NCBI GenBank assembly: GCA_958510875.1
Contig: OY294067.1
Span: 143,073,546-143,137,545 of the forward strand
Direction: 5' to 3'
DNA: 64,000 nucleotides
From: Endomychus coccineus
Lineage: Eukaryota; Arthropoda; Insecta; Coleoptera; Endomychidae
Each line of letters begins with the position of its first letter. The first letter of the stretch is position 1. The notes under the pieces were generated by a model. It was not told the origin of the DNA. It made no database searches and worked only from the letters and a program-made list of their open reading frames with translations. Shown here piece by piece: positions 1 to 10,264 of the stretch. The translations under genes were made by a program, and so were the position numbers.

Positions 1-141
1 TATTCAAGTTTAAGATAATTCTATGGAATTTAACCTCAAAATTGTTATTCTATAGTGTCATAGTTAAATAATACTTCATCTTTTTTAGGTTGAATTTTAA
101 ATAGACAATGGAAAGTGGCACTTCAAATTAATAAAATTTTG

Positions 142-2568
142 TTAAGTTTGAATTAGATTATTGTACAGTTTCGAAAGATTGGAATCTATTTTGTCATTTA
201 CACAATTGTTCTTTTTAATTTGAATAGATTCTAATATCAAACGTTTGTTGTCGTTTGTTTCAATATTTAAAATTTTTGTATTGTTGTAGTCGAAAGTATG
301 GTTAGTGTCTTTCACATGTTTATTGAGCGCAGTTGATGAATTTTTGGTATATTTGTGGCCATTTAATCTTTTTTCGAGGTATTGTGAAGATTGGCCAATA
401 TATACCTTTTCGCAATCTTTGCAAGGGATGGAATAAACAGTATGGGTTATTTTTTTGAAAGGTACGCTGCTTTTTAATTTTGTAAAGAGACTTTTCTGAT
501 TTAAATAACTCTTATGACATATATGTAGGTCATAAGGTTTCACTATATTACAAATTTTCTCTGAAAGTCCACTGATATATGGTAGTGATATGTAATGCCT
601 ATCATTAGTTTTCTCATTATTGGTATTGATTCCACCAAATGAGTTATAAAATTTATGAATTTTGTCTTTAGTTATCGAATTTACTAAATCAATGGGATAA
701 CCATTTCTTATTAAAGTTTCTTTTGTTTTTGTAATAGATATAGTTCTCAGTTCAGGAGAACTTAGTCGAATAGCTCTATCTATTAGATTTATAATAACAT
801 TTTTCTTATATTTTTTAGGTATATTAGAATTGAAATTAGTATACCTTCCTGACCAAGTAGGTTTGGTATACCATTTTGTTAGAATTTTGTTATCATTTGA
901 TTTTCTTACTAAAGTTAAATCTAAAAAATTTATTTCGTTATGATTTTCTAATTCAATCGTAAATTGTAACTTATGGTGAAAGGAATTGAAAGAATTCAAA
1001 AATTCATTACATTTGTTTTCAGGGATTGCAGCAATACAATCATCAACATATCTTTTGAAGAAGGCTATATTATAATTTAGTTGAGATACTACTTTTTCTT
1101 CAAGGAATTCCATTACTATTTGGGCTATGATACTTGATATTGGAGAGCCCATTGCACAACCATCTAATTGTTTATAACAATCATCTTTATATTGTAAAAA
1201 ATTAGCGGTGAATGTATATTCTATAGCTGTTAAGAACTCATTCATAGGTAAATTTGTATATAGTTTTATTTCATCCCATTTATTTTGAATTATTTGTTTA
1301 GCTAATTCTAAAGGGATATTTGTATATAAAGATGTGACATCTAGTGATACTAAGATATAGTTTTTAGGTATTGTAATTTTGTTAATGAATTCCTTGAAAT
1401 CCCAAGAATCTTTGATGTAAAATTCATTTTTGTAAGCTATGTTTTTTAGTATGTTGGATAAGTATTTAGCCATTTCATAAAAAGGTGATTGAATGCTGCA
1501 TACTACAGGTCGCATCGGTATATTAGGTTTATGAATTTTGGGTAAACCATATATTTTTGGAGGATGAGCATTATGTATCGTTAATTGTCTATGAATGTAT
1601 TTTGAAATATATTTCTTTTCAAACCATTTTTTTACTAAGTTATTATTTTTAGTTTGGTAAATATTAGTTGGGTTGTTATTTAGTTTCTTATATACTTCAG
1701 GATCATTCAACATTGTAGACATTTTATCCTCATATTCATTTGTGTCCATGATAACAGTTTTATTACCTTTATCTGCTTTTAAGATAGTAATTTGTGGGTT
1801 AGATTTGATGAATTGTTTGGTTTCTTTGAAATTTTTGATTGATTTGTTATTTTTATTATTAAATTTATTATTTTTAACTGTTTGTTTGAAATTAGTTATT
1901 GTGTTTATACATTTTGATCTTATCTCATTCGCTATTTGAGTAGGTTTTTTAGCAATTTCAGTTTCAAGTGAAGAAATTATGTTATTAATAGGTATTTGTC
2001 TTTCGTTATATAGAGTATTACTAAATTTCTCACCGAGAGCTAAAGTGTCTATTACATTTTTTGGAACATTTGTTTGAGATAAATTCATTAGCCAATTATT
2101 ATCAACTATGAGATCTCTTTTGTTATTGTTATTTAATTTATTTATTTTCTCAATATTTCTATGTTTAATTTTATTAAAGTTTTTTTCAAATTTTTGAGTT
2201 TCTAATTCTAAATACGTATTGTAGATTTGAGTAGGTAGGATATTTTTCATTGTAGATTTGGTTCTGCCTATGTTATTTTCAGTTTGTTTTACATTTTTAC
2301 AAGTGTCAGATATTAAGAGGTTTAATACTTTTAATTGAAACGTTTCTTTGAATTGAAGATAAGTATTATCTAAGTACTCACTATTGAAAATGATGTGATT
2401 ATCATTGATTTTTAAAAATTTTGGTATTATTCTTAAACTTTTTAGTCGTAATAAGTATATTTTCCTATTTTTTTGATTGGCGAAGGTATTCATCATTTTT
2501 GAGAACGTTTTCAATAATTGGACGGTGTAGAATCCATAATCTTCTTCAATTTTCTTATAAAAAGCCAT
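142..2568 (-). CDS. Penelope-like reverse transcriptase with GIY-YIG endonuclease, 808 aa
   Basis: This single uninterrupted ORF should encode the one protein a PLE needs: it nicks target DNA and reverse-transcribes the element RNA there. The N-terminal third is Asn/Lys-rich and basic. The family motif KADKGN lies near residue 262. RT fingers/palm motifs follow, including GLPKIHKP (about residue 345), SLDVTSLYTNIP and the catalytic YVDD at about 506-509. A Cys-rich stretch (CHKS, CKDC) leads into the GIY-YIG nuclease at about 708-727 (TVY then VYIG), with the expected Arg in LEKRLNGH (about 734) and a candidate catalytic Glu in LILES (about 777). About 800 residues is normal for the family. 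The start at 2568 is the first Met after the leader; earlier in-frame Met codons were not seen. No disruption is visible, so this copy may be active. Confidence 0.93.
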   Translation of the reverse strand: MAFYKKIEEDYGFYTVQLLKTFSKMMNTFANQKNRKIYLLRLKSLRIIPKFLKINDNHIIFNSEYLDNTYLQFKETFQLKVLNLLISDTCKNVKQTENNIGRTKSTMKNILPTQIYNTYLELETQKFEKNFNKIKHRNIEKINKLNNNNKRDLIVDNNWLMNLSQTNVPKNVIDTLALGEKFSNTLYNERQIPINNIISSLETEIAKKPTQIANEIRSKCINTITNFKQTVKNNKFNNKNNKSIKNFKETKQFIKSNPQITILKADKGNKTVIMDTNEYEDKMSTMLNDPEVYKKLNNNPTNIYQTKNNNLVKKWFEKKYISKYIHRQLTIHNAHPPKIYGLPKIHKPNIPMRPVVCSIQSPFYEMAKYLSNILKNIAYKNEFYIKDSWDFKEFINKITIPKNYILVSLDVTSLYTNIPLELAKQIIQNKWDEIKLYTNLPMNEFLTAIEYTFTANFLQYKDDCYKQLDGCAMGSPISSIIAQIVMEFLEEKVVSQLNYNIAFFKRYVDDCIAAIPENKCNEFLNSFNSFHHKLQFTIELENHNEINFLDLTLVRKSNDNKILTKWYTKPTWSGRYTNFNSNIPKKYKKNVIINLIDRAIRLSSPELRTISITKTKETLIRNGYPIDLVNSITKDKIHKFYNSFGGINTNNEKTNDRHYISLPYISGLSEKICNIVKPYDLHICHKSYLNQKSLFTKLKSSVPFKKITHTVYSIPCKDCEKVYIGQSSQYLEKRLNGHKYTKNSSTALNKHVKDTNHTFDYNNTKILNIETNDNKRLILESIQIKKNNCVNDKIDSNLSKLYNNLIQT

Positions 2569-2648
2569 GATTATTACGATGTATGTATATTGATGTTGAG
2601 AGTAGTGTATTCTTGAAAAATAAAAAACCTATTTCTCCAGGCCAAATT

Positions 2649-3075
2649 ATTCTTTTGTTGATATTCTTGAACCATTTGTAATATTTGTATGTTTTCTTGG
2701 TATATTGGTTCGTATATATACTGATAATGAAATAAAAATTCTGTTTTGACGTTTCGACAACGTTTATTGCCTTTATCAAAATTGTTGATTGAAATTAGTG
2801 TTTCCATGTAATTTAGAAAAGAATAGATGATTTCGATTAATGAAATGCGTCTGCAGCCGACTTGTGTTTTAAGATCCAATTAAAACTGCAGAAAACATTG
2901 GATCGGTTGTGTGTGAAAGAGTAATGTATGGCTAACTACAATTTGAAATAGATTGAATTTGATTAAATACAAGACATTCCAATATTGTACAATTATAAAT
3001 ATCTATGAATTATTGTATGAATTAGTTACTCTATGATGAGTATTTCTATCATAACTATTCAAGTTTAAGATAATT
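2649..3075 (-). repeat. PLE terminal repeat, left arm of inverted pair
   Basis: Bases 2649-3075 reappear as their reverse complement at 3581-4007 (427 bp, no mismatch noticed). The arm holds the leader, a hammerhead-like core and the conserved block encoding the spurious peptide beginning MDLKTQVG. Confidence 0.88.
2751..2779 (-). ncRNA. Hammerhead-like core, PLE copy 1 leader
   Basis: Exact inverted counterpart of the core at 3877-3905, in the leader just upstream of the 808-codon ORF. Same TTGATAA/GAAAC boxes and same G-U containing stem II. Confidence 0.48.
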
Positions 3076-3580
3076 CTATGGAATTTAACCTCAAAATTGT
3101 TATTCTATAGTGTCATAGTTAAATAATACTTCATCTTTTTTAGGTTGAATTTTAAATAGACAATGGAAAGTGGCACTTCAAATTAATAAAATTTTGTTAA
3201 GTTTGAATTAGATTATTGTACAGTTTCGAAAGATTGGAATCTATTTTGTCATTTACACAATTGTTCTTTTTAATTTGAATAGATTCTAATATCAAACGTT
3301 TGTTGTCGTTTGTTTCAATATTTAAAATTTTTGTATTGTTGTAGTCGAAAGTATGGTTAGTGTCTTTCACATGTTTATTGAGCGCAGTTGATGAATTTTT
3401 GGTATATTTGTGGCCATTTAATCTTTTTTCGAGGTATTGTGAAGATTGGCCAATATATACCTTTTCGCAATCTTTGCAAGGGATGGAATAAACAGTATGG
3501 GTTATTTTTTTGAAAGGTACGCTGCTTTTTAATTTTGTAAAGAGACTTTTCTGATTTAAATAACTCTTATGACATATATG
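3056..3580 (-). pseudogene. Tandem 3' fragment of a second PLE copy
   Basis: This is a direct repeat of bases 1-525, offset 3055. It carries the GIY-YIG C-terminal codons (stop at 3197) and the 3' untranslated part, and it breaks off at 3580. It sits directly upstream, in element orientation, of the full copy. PLEs typically integrate as such partial tandem arrays. It has no RT domain and cannot act alone. Confidence 0.85.
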
Positions 3581-4007
3581 AATTATCTTAAACTTGAATA
3601 GTTATGATAGAAATACTCATCATAGAGTAACTAATTCATACAATAATTCATAGATATTTATAATTGTACAATATTGGAATGTCTTGTATTTAATCAAATT
3701 CAATCTATTTCAAATTGTAGTTAGCCATACATTACTCTTTCACACACAACCGATCCAATGTTTTCTGCAGTTTTAATTGGATCTTAAAACACAAGTCGGC
3801 TGCAGACGCATTTCATTAATCGAAATCATCTATTCTTTTCTAAATTACATGGAAACACTAATTTCAATCAACAATTTTGATAAAGGCAATAAACGTTGTC
3901 GAAACGTCAAAACAGAATTTTTATTTCATTATCAGTATATATACGAACCAATATACCAAGAAAACATACAAATATTACAAATGGTTCAAGAATATCAACA
4001 AAAGAAT
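3581..4007 (+). repeat. PLE terminal repeat, right (inverted) arm
   Basis: Exact reverse complement of 2649-3075, joined abruptly at 3580/3581 to the tandem 3' fragment and ending in (TA)n. Inverted flanking pieces are a known feature of Penelope insertions. The short ORF in this arm is not a gene: it is leader sequence also present at 2574-2879 and 12357-12560. Confidence 0.88.
3877..3905 (+). ncRNA. Hammerhead-ribozyme-like core in PLE terminal repeat
   Basis: The order is TTGATAA (3877-3883), a 5-bp stem GGCAA/TTGTC (3885-3889 with 3896-3900), then GAAAC (3901-3905). This mimics the hammerhead order CUGAUGA, stem II, GAAA. PLE terminal repeats are known to carry minimal hammerheads. The uridine-turn box differs from consensus at two core positions (C to T, G to A), so self-cleavage is doubtful. 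Equivalent minus-strand copies lie at 2751-2779 and 12439-12467. Confidence 0.5.
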
Positions 4008-4031
4008 ATATATATATATATATATATAAAG
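4008..4031. repeat. (TA)n microsatellite at PLE 5' junction
   Basis: A short TA run adjoins the PLE inverted arm exactly where the leader sequence ending CAAAAGAAT stops. A second PLE locus has the same junction near 12341, so PLE 5' ends in this genome appear to abut TA repeats. Confidence 0.8.
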
Positions 4032-4236
4032 TAAGTTGTGGGTTCTCTTAGGTTTTTCAGCAATTTTAAATGAATTATCTCAATGAAACAATCTTTTCAT
4101 TCGACGCGTTTCGGCTTTCGCCTTCTTCGGGAATTTATTCATTGTTTACATTATGAAGTGAGTTGATTTTACGGAAGCACACACTCATCATGGCTTTGAA
4201 ATTCAGAAAAACCTAAGAGAACCCACAACTTACTTT
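4028..4236. mobile_element. 209-bp inverted-repeat element with hammerhead-like core
   Basis: Perfect 31-bp terminal inverted repeats (4028-4058 and 4206-4236) begin AAAGTAAG. The interior carries, on the minus strand (4130 down to 4101), CCGAAGA, a GGC/GCC hairpin and GAAACGCGTC. This is the hammerhead-like layout with a degenerate first box (consensus CUGAUGA). No coding capacity. It lies between two (TA)n tracts. Confidence 0.6.
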
Positions 4237-4266
4237 AGATAAACCAGCAAAAGAAAACCACAGCGA

Positions 4267-4268
<2 letters not shown>

Positions 4269-4330
<62 letters not shown>
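4269..4330. repeat. (TA)n microsatellite
   Basis: An almost pure TA dinucleotide tract of about 60 bp between the 209-bp element and the palindrome that follows. Confidence 0.9.
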
Positions 4331-4335
<5 letters not shown>

Positions 4336-4699
4336 TTTTCTGAGAAACAAAAATTCTCAAGGCATAATGGTTGATTATTAAATATACATAGTTATGACAC
4401 TTCAAGGTATTACGTATTCATATATTATTAAGAATAGCATTAATGAATTATCAAATAATTAAAACTAAAGGCAGTAGCCTTTAGTTTTAATTATTTGATA
4501 ATTCATTAATGCTATTCTTAATAATATATGAATACGTAATACATATATATATCTACTGCCTTTAGTTTTAATTATTTGATAATTCATTAATGCTATTCTT
4601 AATAATATATGAATACGTAATACCTTGAAGTGTCATAACTATGTATATTTAATAATCAACCATTATGCCTTGAGAATTTTTGTTTCTCAGAAAAATTTC
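4331..4699. mobile_element. 369-bp perfect palindromic (fold-back) element
   Basis: Arms 4331-4477 and 4553-4699 are 147-bp reverse complements with no mismatch seen. The 75-bp centre contains a further partial copy of the inner arm: 4478-4542 repeats 4559-4623 in direct orientation. No ORF. Probably a snap-back MITE or a recent inverted duplication. Confidence 0.75.
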
Positions 4700-5955
4700 A
4701 TCACCTCCTAATTAATTCAAAGTAATAGAAAAAATTGATACTATTCATACAATTGGTCAATTTATATCTTCAATAACGTAGTTATTTCCTGATTATTTTT
4801 AATAATAGCTTAGCTCAAATTTGGTCGCTCGTGTTCCATATTACAGCACATAGTCCATATAAAATTTGCATTTGACTCACTTGTGTTTGTTTCCTATTCC
4901 AACTCCAATTCAACATCCATTCCAAATTCACTTTGCGTTTTCCACTCTATACTTCCATTTCCAATGACGATTCATTATCCATTACCCTTAATTACCGTTC
5001 CATCCTTGAATTTCCCATTTTGACCCAATTAAATTTGCCTTACCTGAAAGAAAGAGCTGTCATGGATCACCATGTGGTGTTTTGGTCCTTAGAATGGATT
5101 GGCAGAGATCGCCATGTGGTTTTCAGGTTCTTAGAATGGTATGGTTGAGATCGCCATGAAGTGTTCAGATCCTTAGGGTACGGTCCGTAGCTGTGGGTAG
5201 TACAGGGATGAATCAGTGATTGGTTATGGTTCATTGTACCATCCTACATTTAGATAACTGCACTATTCACAATCGTGAATCAACGTTGAATATTAATTAC
5301 AGATTTGTTACATTATTCCGTGATTATCCTTAGTCATACTCCTTTACTAACTTATACTGACTTCTTTTGTCCTCTATGTACAAACCATCGAAGCGAGGCT
5401 CCGTCCTTTCACGATGTTATTTCCAGGATGAACTTGTCACAACGATAAAAAATATGTCACGAAGACTAACACGGTGTGCAAGAACCATATGAGGTGAGAA
5501 AGGACTTACTACGTTTAAATTCGAAATTGTTTGTATTGACCCTATGTTTCTGGGGTAGCTGACTTTTTCCAGAAAATTCAAGAGTGTGTTTGTTTGTTCC
5601 TTATTACATCTAAGTACGATAACTTATGTAAAAGGTGAATTTCTGATGATTAGGGTCTAAAGAGTGCAGATGTCTTTTTCTACCGGTTATGTGGGGAAGC
5701 TTGAACTGCTTCGATTCAAACTTGCTGTGATTCTGATTACTTGAAAAGCAAGTCCTTGTTGGCGTCATTGGGAACCAATGAAGTGACTCCGATTGGACGC
5801 TACGGTTCTCAATACATGGGTTGCGCACTATCTGGAATATACTTCTAACTTCTAACCCATCGTCAGTGTAAACCAAGTAAGTTGTTCACACTGATGATGG
5901 CTAATTGGTAGCTGAAAGGTCCTCAATGGTAGACGGAATGAACGAGTAAAAAATC
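4700..5955. other. No gene recognised
   Basis: AT-rich sequence with only short chance ORFs. I see no domain, repeat arm or RNA gene. Near 5050-5170 a roughly 50-bp motif (CACCATGTGGTGTT, CGCCATGTGG, CGCCATGAAG) recurs three times with drift, a small diverged tandem repeat. Confidence 0.5.
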
Positions 5956-7445
5956 TAAAGCTCTTGTTTTTTTGCAACAGGGTGTATTGACATGGAACCT
6001 TCTGCATTCGCTCAATATTTCAACTAATAAAAAATCCATCCTTTCAGGATTTGTTGCTCGCACCCCCCATAATTGCTACAGGGGTTAACATCTACCCCTT
6101 ACCTGACTCGTTAATCACTCGAACCCCACATTTCGGAAACCATCATTGAAATCGAAAATGGACCAGGCCTTTGGCTTTAGTAAAAAATTTCAAGATACAA
6201 AAAGTGTTCCAAATTCGATTTTCCATTGAAATTAATTATAATGCCTCACGCCCTCCCCCCCTCCAATTACCCCAACACGAATACGAATATGTTAAAATGC
6301 GTTTTGCAACTGGACTATTGGTTTTCGACAAAATTACCCAGACACAAAATATATTTAGAATTAAGTTTTAAATAATGTGAGTATATTTATATGGTCATTT
6401 TCCAACACCTTCTCACCCTTAAAGGGTCAATACCCCACTTTTGTAGATTATTAAGCTGGATTTCTGCATGATAATTTGAAGGGTCGACTATTATTATTGT
6501 GATTATCATTGTAGTAATCTTAGTATTGAGGTGGGACCATTTTTAAGATGCCTTAATATTATACAAATAACATTTACTCACCATCTTTAGATCGTTCATT
6601 GCATCTTATATGTATTGATTGAGCAGGTTACTACACCTCCCCCCCTGTAGTTTTTTCTGATGAGGTGCAGAAATGCGGCGTGATAATCTAGGAAATATGG
6701 ATGTTCACCATCTAAGGGTGCTGGGGGTTGGAAATTGACAATGTAAATGTACTAATATTATGTAAAATTTAATTCTAAGCCTTCTTTTCAGTTTTGAAAA
6801 TTTTGCTTAAAAGCCACAGTCTAGCTGCAAAATGCATTTTAGGATAGGATAAGAGGGGGGGTATGTGGAGGGGTGCTTGAGTGATTTTGAAAATGCTCTG
6901 TTTCTACGAGGAACCGAATTTGGAACACTATTTGTATCTTGGAACTTTTCTCGAAAATCGAAAGCCTGGCCTCCAATTGCAATCTTGGAAATGCGGAGTG
7001 GAGGAGAATTACGAGTTTGCTCTGGGGTGACGATGAGTGCTCTCATGAGCGTGGGTGAAAATAGGATATCGTTATACAAAATTGAATTCTAAACACTAAT
7101 TGACTCTTGCATTTTGTCTGTACAATCAACCGTTTGACTGTAAAATGAGTTTTTTATATTCAAACCCGTCATTTTACAGCCGCAATTTTGAATTTTCAAA
7201 TTTCCTCATCGGATTCGTGCTCAGCGACCCCTGAAACCGACCCTATGTATGCAAATTTAAAGCAGTTTGATTGAAAACATAGCGAGATATAAAATAGGGT
7301 GCTCTTACCCCCTGTATCAATCATAGGAGATGCGAGCGACAAAATCTAAGGATGTGTATTCCTTATTGGTCTAAAAATGGAGCGAATGCAGAAGGTTTCA
7401 TGTCAATACAATACAACGTGTTGCAAAAAAACGAGAGGTTGATAC
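5956..7445. mobile_element. 1.5-kb imperfect fold-back element
   Basis: The ends are inverted: 5965-6085 matches the reverse complement of 7320-7435 (TTTTTTTGCAACA, ACCTTCTGCATTCGCTC). Inner blocks also pair: 6165-6225 with about 6905-6980 (CCAGGC, GTTCCAAATTCG), 6295-6370 with 6755-6845, and about 6385-6480 with 6680-6740. The arms meet near 6500-6660, so nearly the whole unit is one eroded long palindrome; the right arm has about 200 bp extra near 7085-7290. No protein-coding signal; the ORFs on both strands here are chance. Confidence 0.6.
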
Positions 7446-7884
7446 ATTAATTTCCTCTACTAACTATTTTTCATTTGTAACAGTTCATGATATTTTTACT
7501 AGAGCTATAAAAATTACATTTTATGTCAAGCATATCAAGGTAGCAACTGACAGTGAATAAAAAAAGATAGATAAAGTAGGACTTACATGGATGTTTAAAT
7601 AGAATAGTTTGAGAATCATAGAGTATTAATAGTTTAAAGTTTGGAGCTGAACATATGCACATAAATATATGAACTCAGGAAAAGACGAAGCATCTAAGTT
7701 GACAAATATTATATTTCGAGATGGTTGACAAAAATTCTATGGAATTGATCCGAAATATATGACAGATGCTACTCTTCAGAATGTTTTTCTTTTCATGTTG
7801 ATTATTTGTAAGAAATGATGAAAGTATTTGAATTTTATTATGTTTGATTCTTTATCCAATTAAGTTGAGTAATATAAATCCAAG
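7446..7884. other. No gene recognised
   Basis: AT-rich; nothing beyond short chance ORFs. Confidence 0.4.
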
Positions 7885-8200
7885 ATATGAATCAATTATA
7901 TCATTACCAATTATTGTTCTTTCTAATTTGGCTACTCAATAATATCAACCGTTCATCATTATATATCAATATTGAAAATTTTTGTCTTATTGTAGTGCAG
8001 TGGATGAATTCTTTGAATATTTGTATCATTCAATCTGCTATCGATATACAAATTTTGTTCATAACAGCAGATGTGTACTCTCTCATAATTTCAAGAAGGA
8101 ATGAGATGTACAGTATGGGTCATTTTCTTGAAAGGTGTTTCTCTCTTCAGTTATGTAAAAAGTGCTTAGGTCATAAAAGTCCACTGTGCCTTTTGATTTT
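7885..8200 (-). pseudogene. Eroded PLE GIY-YIG fragment
   Basis: Collinear with 230-500 of PLE copy 1 at low identity: the tract around CAATATTGAAAATTTTTGT, then GTGGATGAATT, then GAGATGTACAGTATGGGTCATTTT and TTGAAAGGT appear in the same order. The reading frame is destroyed. An older PLE insertion than those at 0-4, 12-15 and 30 kb. Confidence 0.65.
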
Positions 8201-8469
8201 TCCTAGAGATAAATAATATATCATGATAATGATATATATGGTTTTTCTACCGCATCTTCAGATAATCAATTTATTTGAGCTATCGATAAAGGCATAGTAC
8301 TTCCGGAAGTGCCATGAACTTACTTATTAGAAATGGAATATCCGTATTTCATTACGTTTTTCAATTCTGCATATCGTTTTCGAACAATTATTATTCAAAT
8401 CACTTTATCAATTCTCAGTTCATTTCGCTTATTTACAATTCCTATGAGAAACTTCGAGTTAGCTCAATA

Positions 8470-8622
8470 TTTAAAAAAAGCTGTGATCAATTGATCATGT
8501 GATTTCCAACATTTTTGTTAGATGACTAGCTTTCAGACGCTCCTACAGGTCAAATGTATGTGATTGTAGGAACAGAAAATATGTTGAAAAATAAAATTAC
8601 CGGAACGAAAAGCCTCACCGAT
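8470..8622 (+). repeat. Interspersed repeat family X, head segment
   Basis: Contains GCTGTGATCAATTGATCATGTGA and, about 90 bp on, GTAGGAACAGAAAATATGTTGAAAA. The same two blocks recur at 32930-33010 and 37236-37360. No coding potential. I could not assign it to a known class. Confidence 0.55.
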
Positions 8623-8624
8623 TT

Positions 8625-9295
8625 CGGGTAGGATCGAACAGTTATTGAAGAACTCGTCTGTCATATTAGCCGCCATACTGAATATTTGAATTTTCACTAA
8701 AAAGTCGGAGCCGCCATTCCGTATTTTTGAGTTTTGAGTCAATAATTATTTTCTCCGACCCCTTAAAACCTCCATATACCAATTATGATAAGAACAATAA
8801 TTACAAAACTTCTCGACATTTTGAATTCTTGAATTTGACAAATCACGATCTCTGACCCCAAAAAAAACCATATACCAATTTTGAATAGACCAGATCATAA
8901 TCACTAAGCTCGTCTGCCTTCTTAAATTTTTTAATTTTTACTGAGATATCATAATCTCCGCCCTCAAAAATCCTTACACAATAATTTTGGATGAAATCGG
9001 ATGATAATCCCAAATTTCGTCCTTCATCCTAGTCGACATCTAGAATTTTTGAACGTTGACTTCAAAATCATAATGTCTAACCCCAAAATCCTTCTAATAC
9101 CAATTTCGAAAAGATATCGTCCGTAATCACAAAACTACTCCATCCTCTCAGTCGTCATCTTGAATTTCTGAATTTTATCTCAAGAACTATAATCTCCGAC
9201 CCCAAAAACCATTAATTTCCGATTTTGCAAATAATCGGACCATAATCACAAAATCCGTCTTCCATCTTGTTTTTTATCTTATAAGCATGCCGTAA
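8625..9295. repeat. Diverged tandem array, about 105-120-bp units
   Basis: About five to six degenerate units. Each carries, in order, a TTGAATTTTTGAATTTT-like block, CATAATCTCCGACCCCAAAA-like block, ATATACCAATTTTG and CATAATCACAAAA-like block. Units drift heavily, so the array is old. It follows family X directly. Confidence 0.7.
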
Positions 9296-9431
9296 TACAT
9301 TTTCACCCGATTGATGAACACCTGCCAAATTTCACGTTAATCGGATGACTAGATGTGGGTGGAAATTCACTTGGAAGATATTAGCTGAACGTACAAATAT
9401 ATAGATCTATATATGAACAAGGGAAGTTAAA

Positions 9432-10262
9432 TCAATCAATCAATCAATTAAAACGGGGGCGGACTAGTCCGGTGCACTCAGACCGCTTGATTGGGTCCAT
9501 TGTGCACCCCTTGATACAAGAATGTGTCCAGCAGGCCTGAGGCAGTGACGAACGCTAAAATTTTTCATGGACTGATATCTCTTATGACTTCAAGCAGCAT
9601 GAGTGTGCTACCGAGGTGTTGTAGCCTAAGAGAAGCCATTGCTGGGCATTCTGCTAGTATGTGAGAGGCAGTTTTATCCGCCTCTCCACAACCACTACAA
9701 ACTGAGTCTTCAACAATGCTCATTGTGTGTAGATGTTTATTCAGATGACAGTGTCCTGTGAGAAATCCAATCACCAGTTTTAGGCCTCTCCTGCTCATAG
9801 AGAGTGAAGTTTTAGAGAGTTCAGGTGAGAACTCCCTAATGTGGAGCTTCGCTTGCCTCATGCCGGAGAGCACCACGCCAGATCGGAAGCCACCGTCTAT
9901 CCAGTAGCTTCTTGGGGGCGTGAGGCCTGGTGACCGATGAAATTCCCATCGTTGAATCGGGTCCAGGGGCACTGAAGAAACTCCTTTTGGCCAATTCATC
10001 GACCAGTTCATTTTTCTCCACGCCAGAGTGAGCGGGTACCTACACTAGCTGAAGTTTGTTTGTTCCTTTTGGCGAATTCAGCCAGGATTTTGTTGCACTC
10101 CAAGACAAGACTAGAAGTCACTTTGTGGGAGCGAAGTGAGCTCCAAGGTACTTCACTGATCCTTTCATATGCAGGGACCTTCCTAACAGATGAATGTCAA
10201 GTCGCTGCCTGGTCATTTTCTTGAGCTTGGACGTAAAACCCAGCCTCATTCAACTCGACCAG
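9432..10262 (-). pseudogene. LINE remnant: RNase H domain and C-terminal Cys-His region
   Basis: Read on the minus strand this is the 3' end of a non-LTR retrotransposon that carries RNase H (I/LOA-like grouping by resemblance). From about 10160 there is SLVLECNKIL, then a damaged WVPGHSG-like block, then EKNELVDELAK (near 10017-9985), where the frame shifts. Next come IGFLTGHCHLNKHL, CSGCGE and ASHILAECP (a C-x2-C...H...C finger) and a stop at about 9565. The tail at 9437-9455 is a short (ATTG)n run, typical of such LINE 3' ends. The RT and endonuclease are missing (5' truncation near 10262). At least one frameshift makes it dead. Confidence 0.75.
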
Positions 10263-10264
10263 CA

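Larger units (their letters stand above)
1..3055 (-). mobile_element. Penelope-like retroelement (PLE) copy 1
   Basis: In element orientation (right to left) this copy has a terminal-repeat/leader region at about 3055-2569, one long RT/GIY-YIG ORF (2568-142) and a 3' untranslated part running off the window at base 1. Bases 1-525 are repeated in the same orientation at 3056-3580 with no difference I could see. That head-to-tail arrangement, a partial copy upstream of a full one, gives the pseudo-LTR structure known for PLEs. The intact ORF and identical repeat suggest a young insertion. The 3' end lies outside the window. Confidence 0.9.

Noticed and set aside
2574..2879. Repeated short ORF beginning MDLKTQVG, seen three times
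   Set aside because: It is PLE leader/terminal repeat; its conservation reflects recent copying, and the frame diverges (67 codons at 12.4 kb, with altered end).
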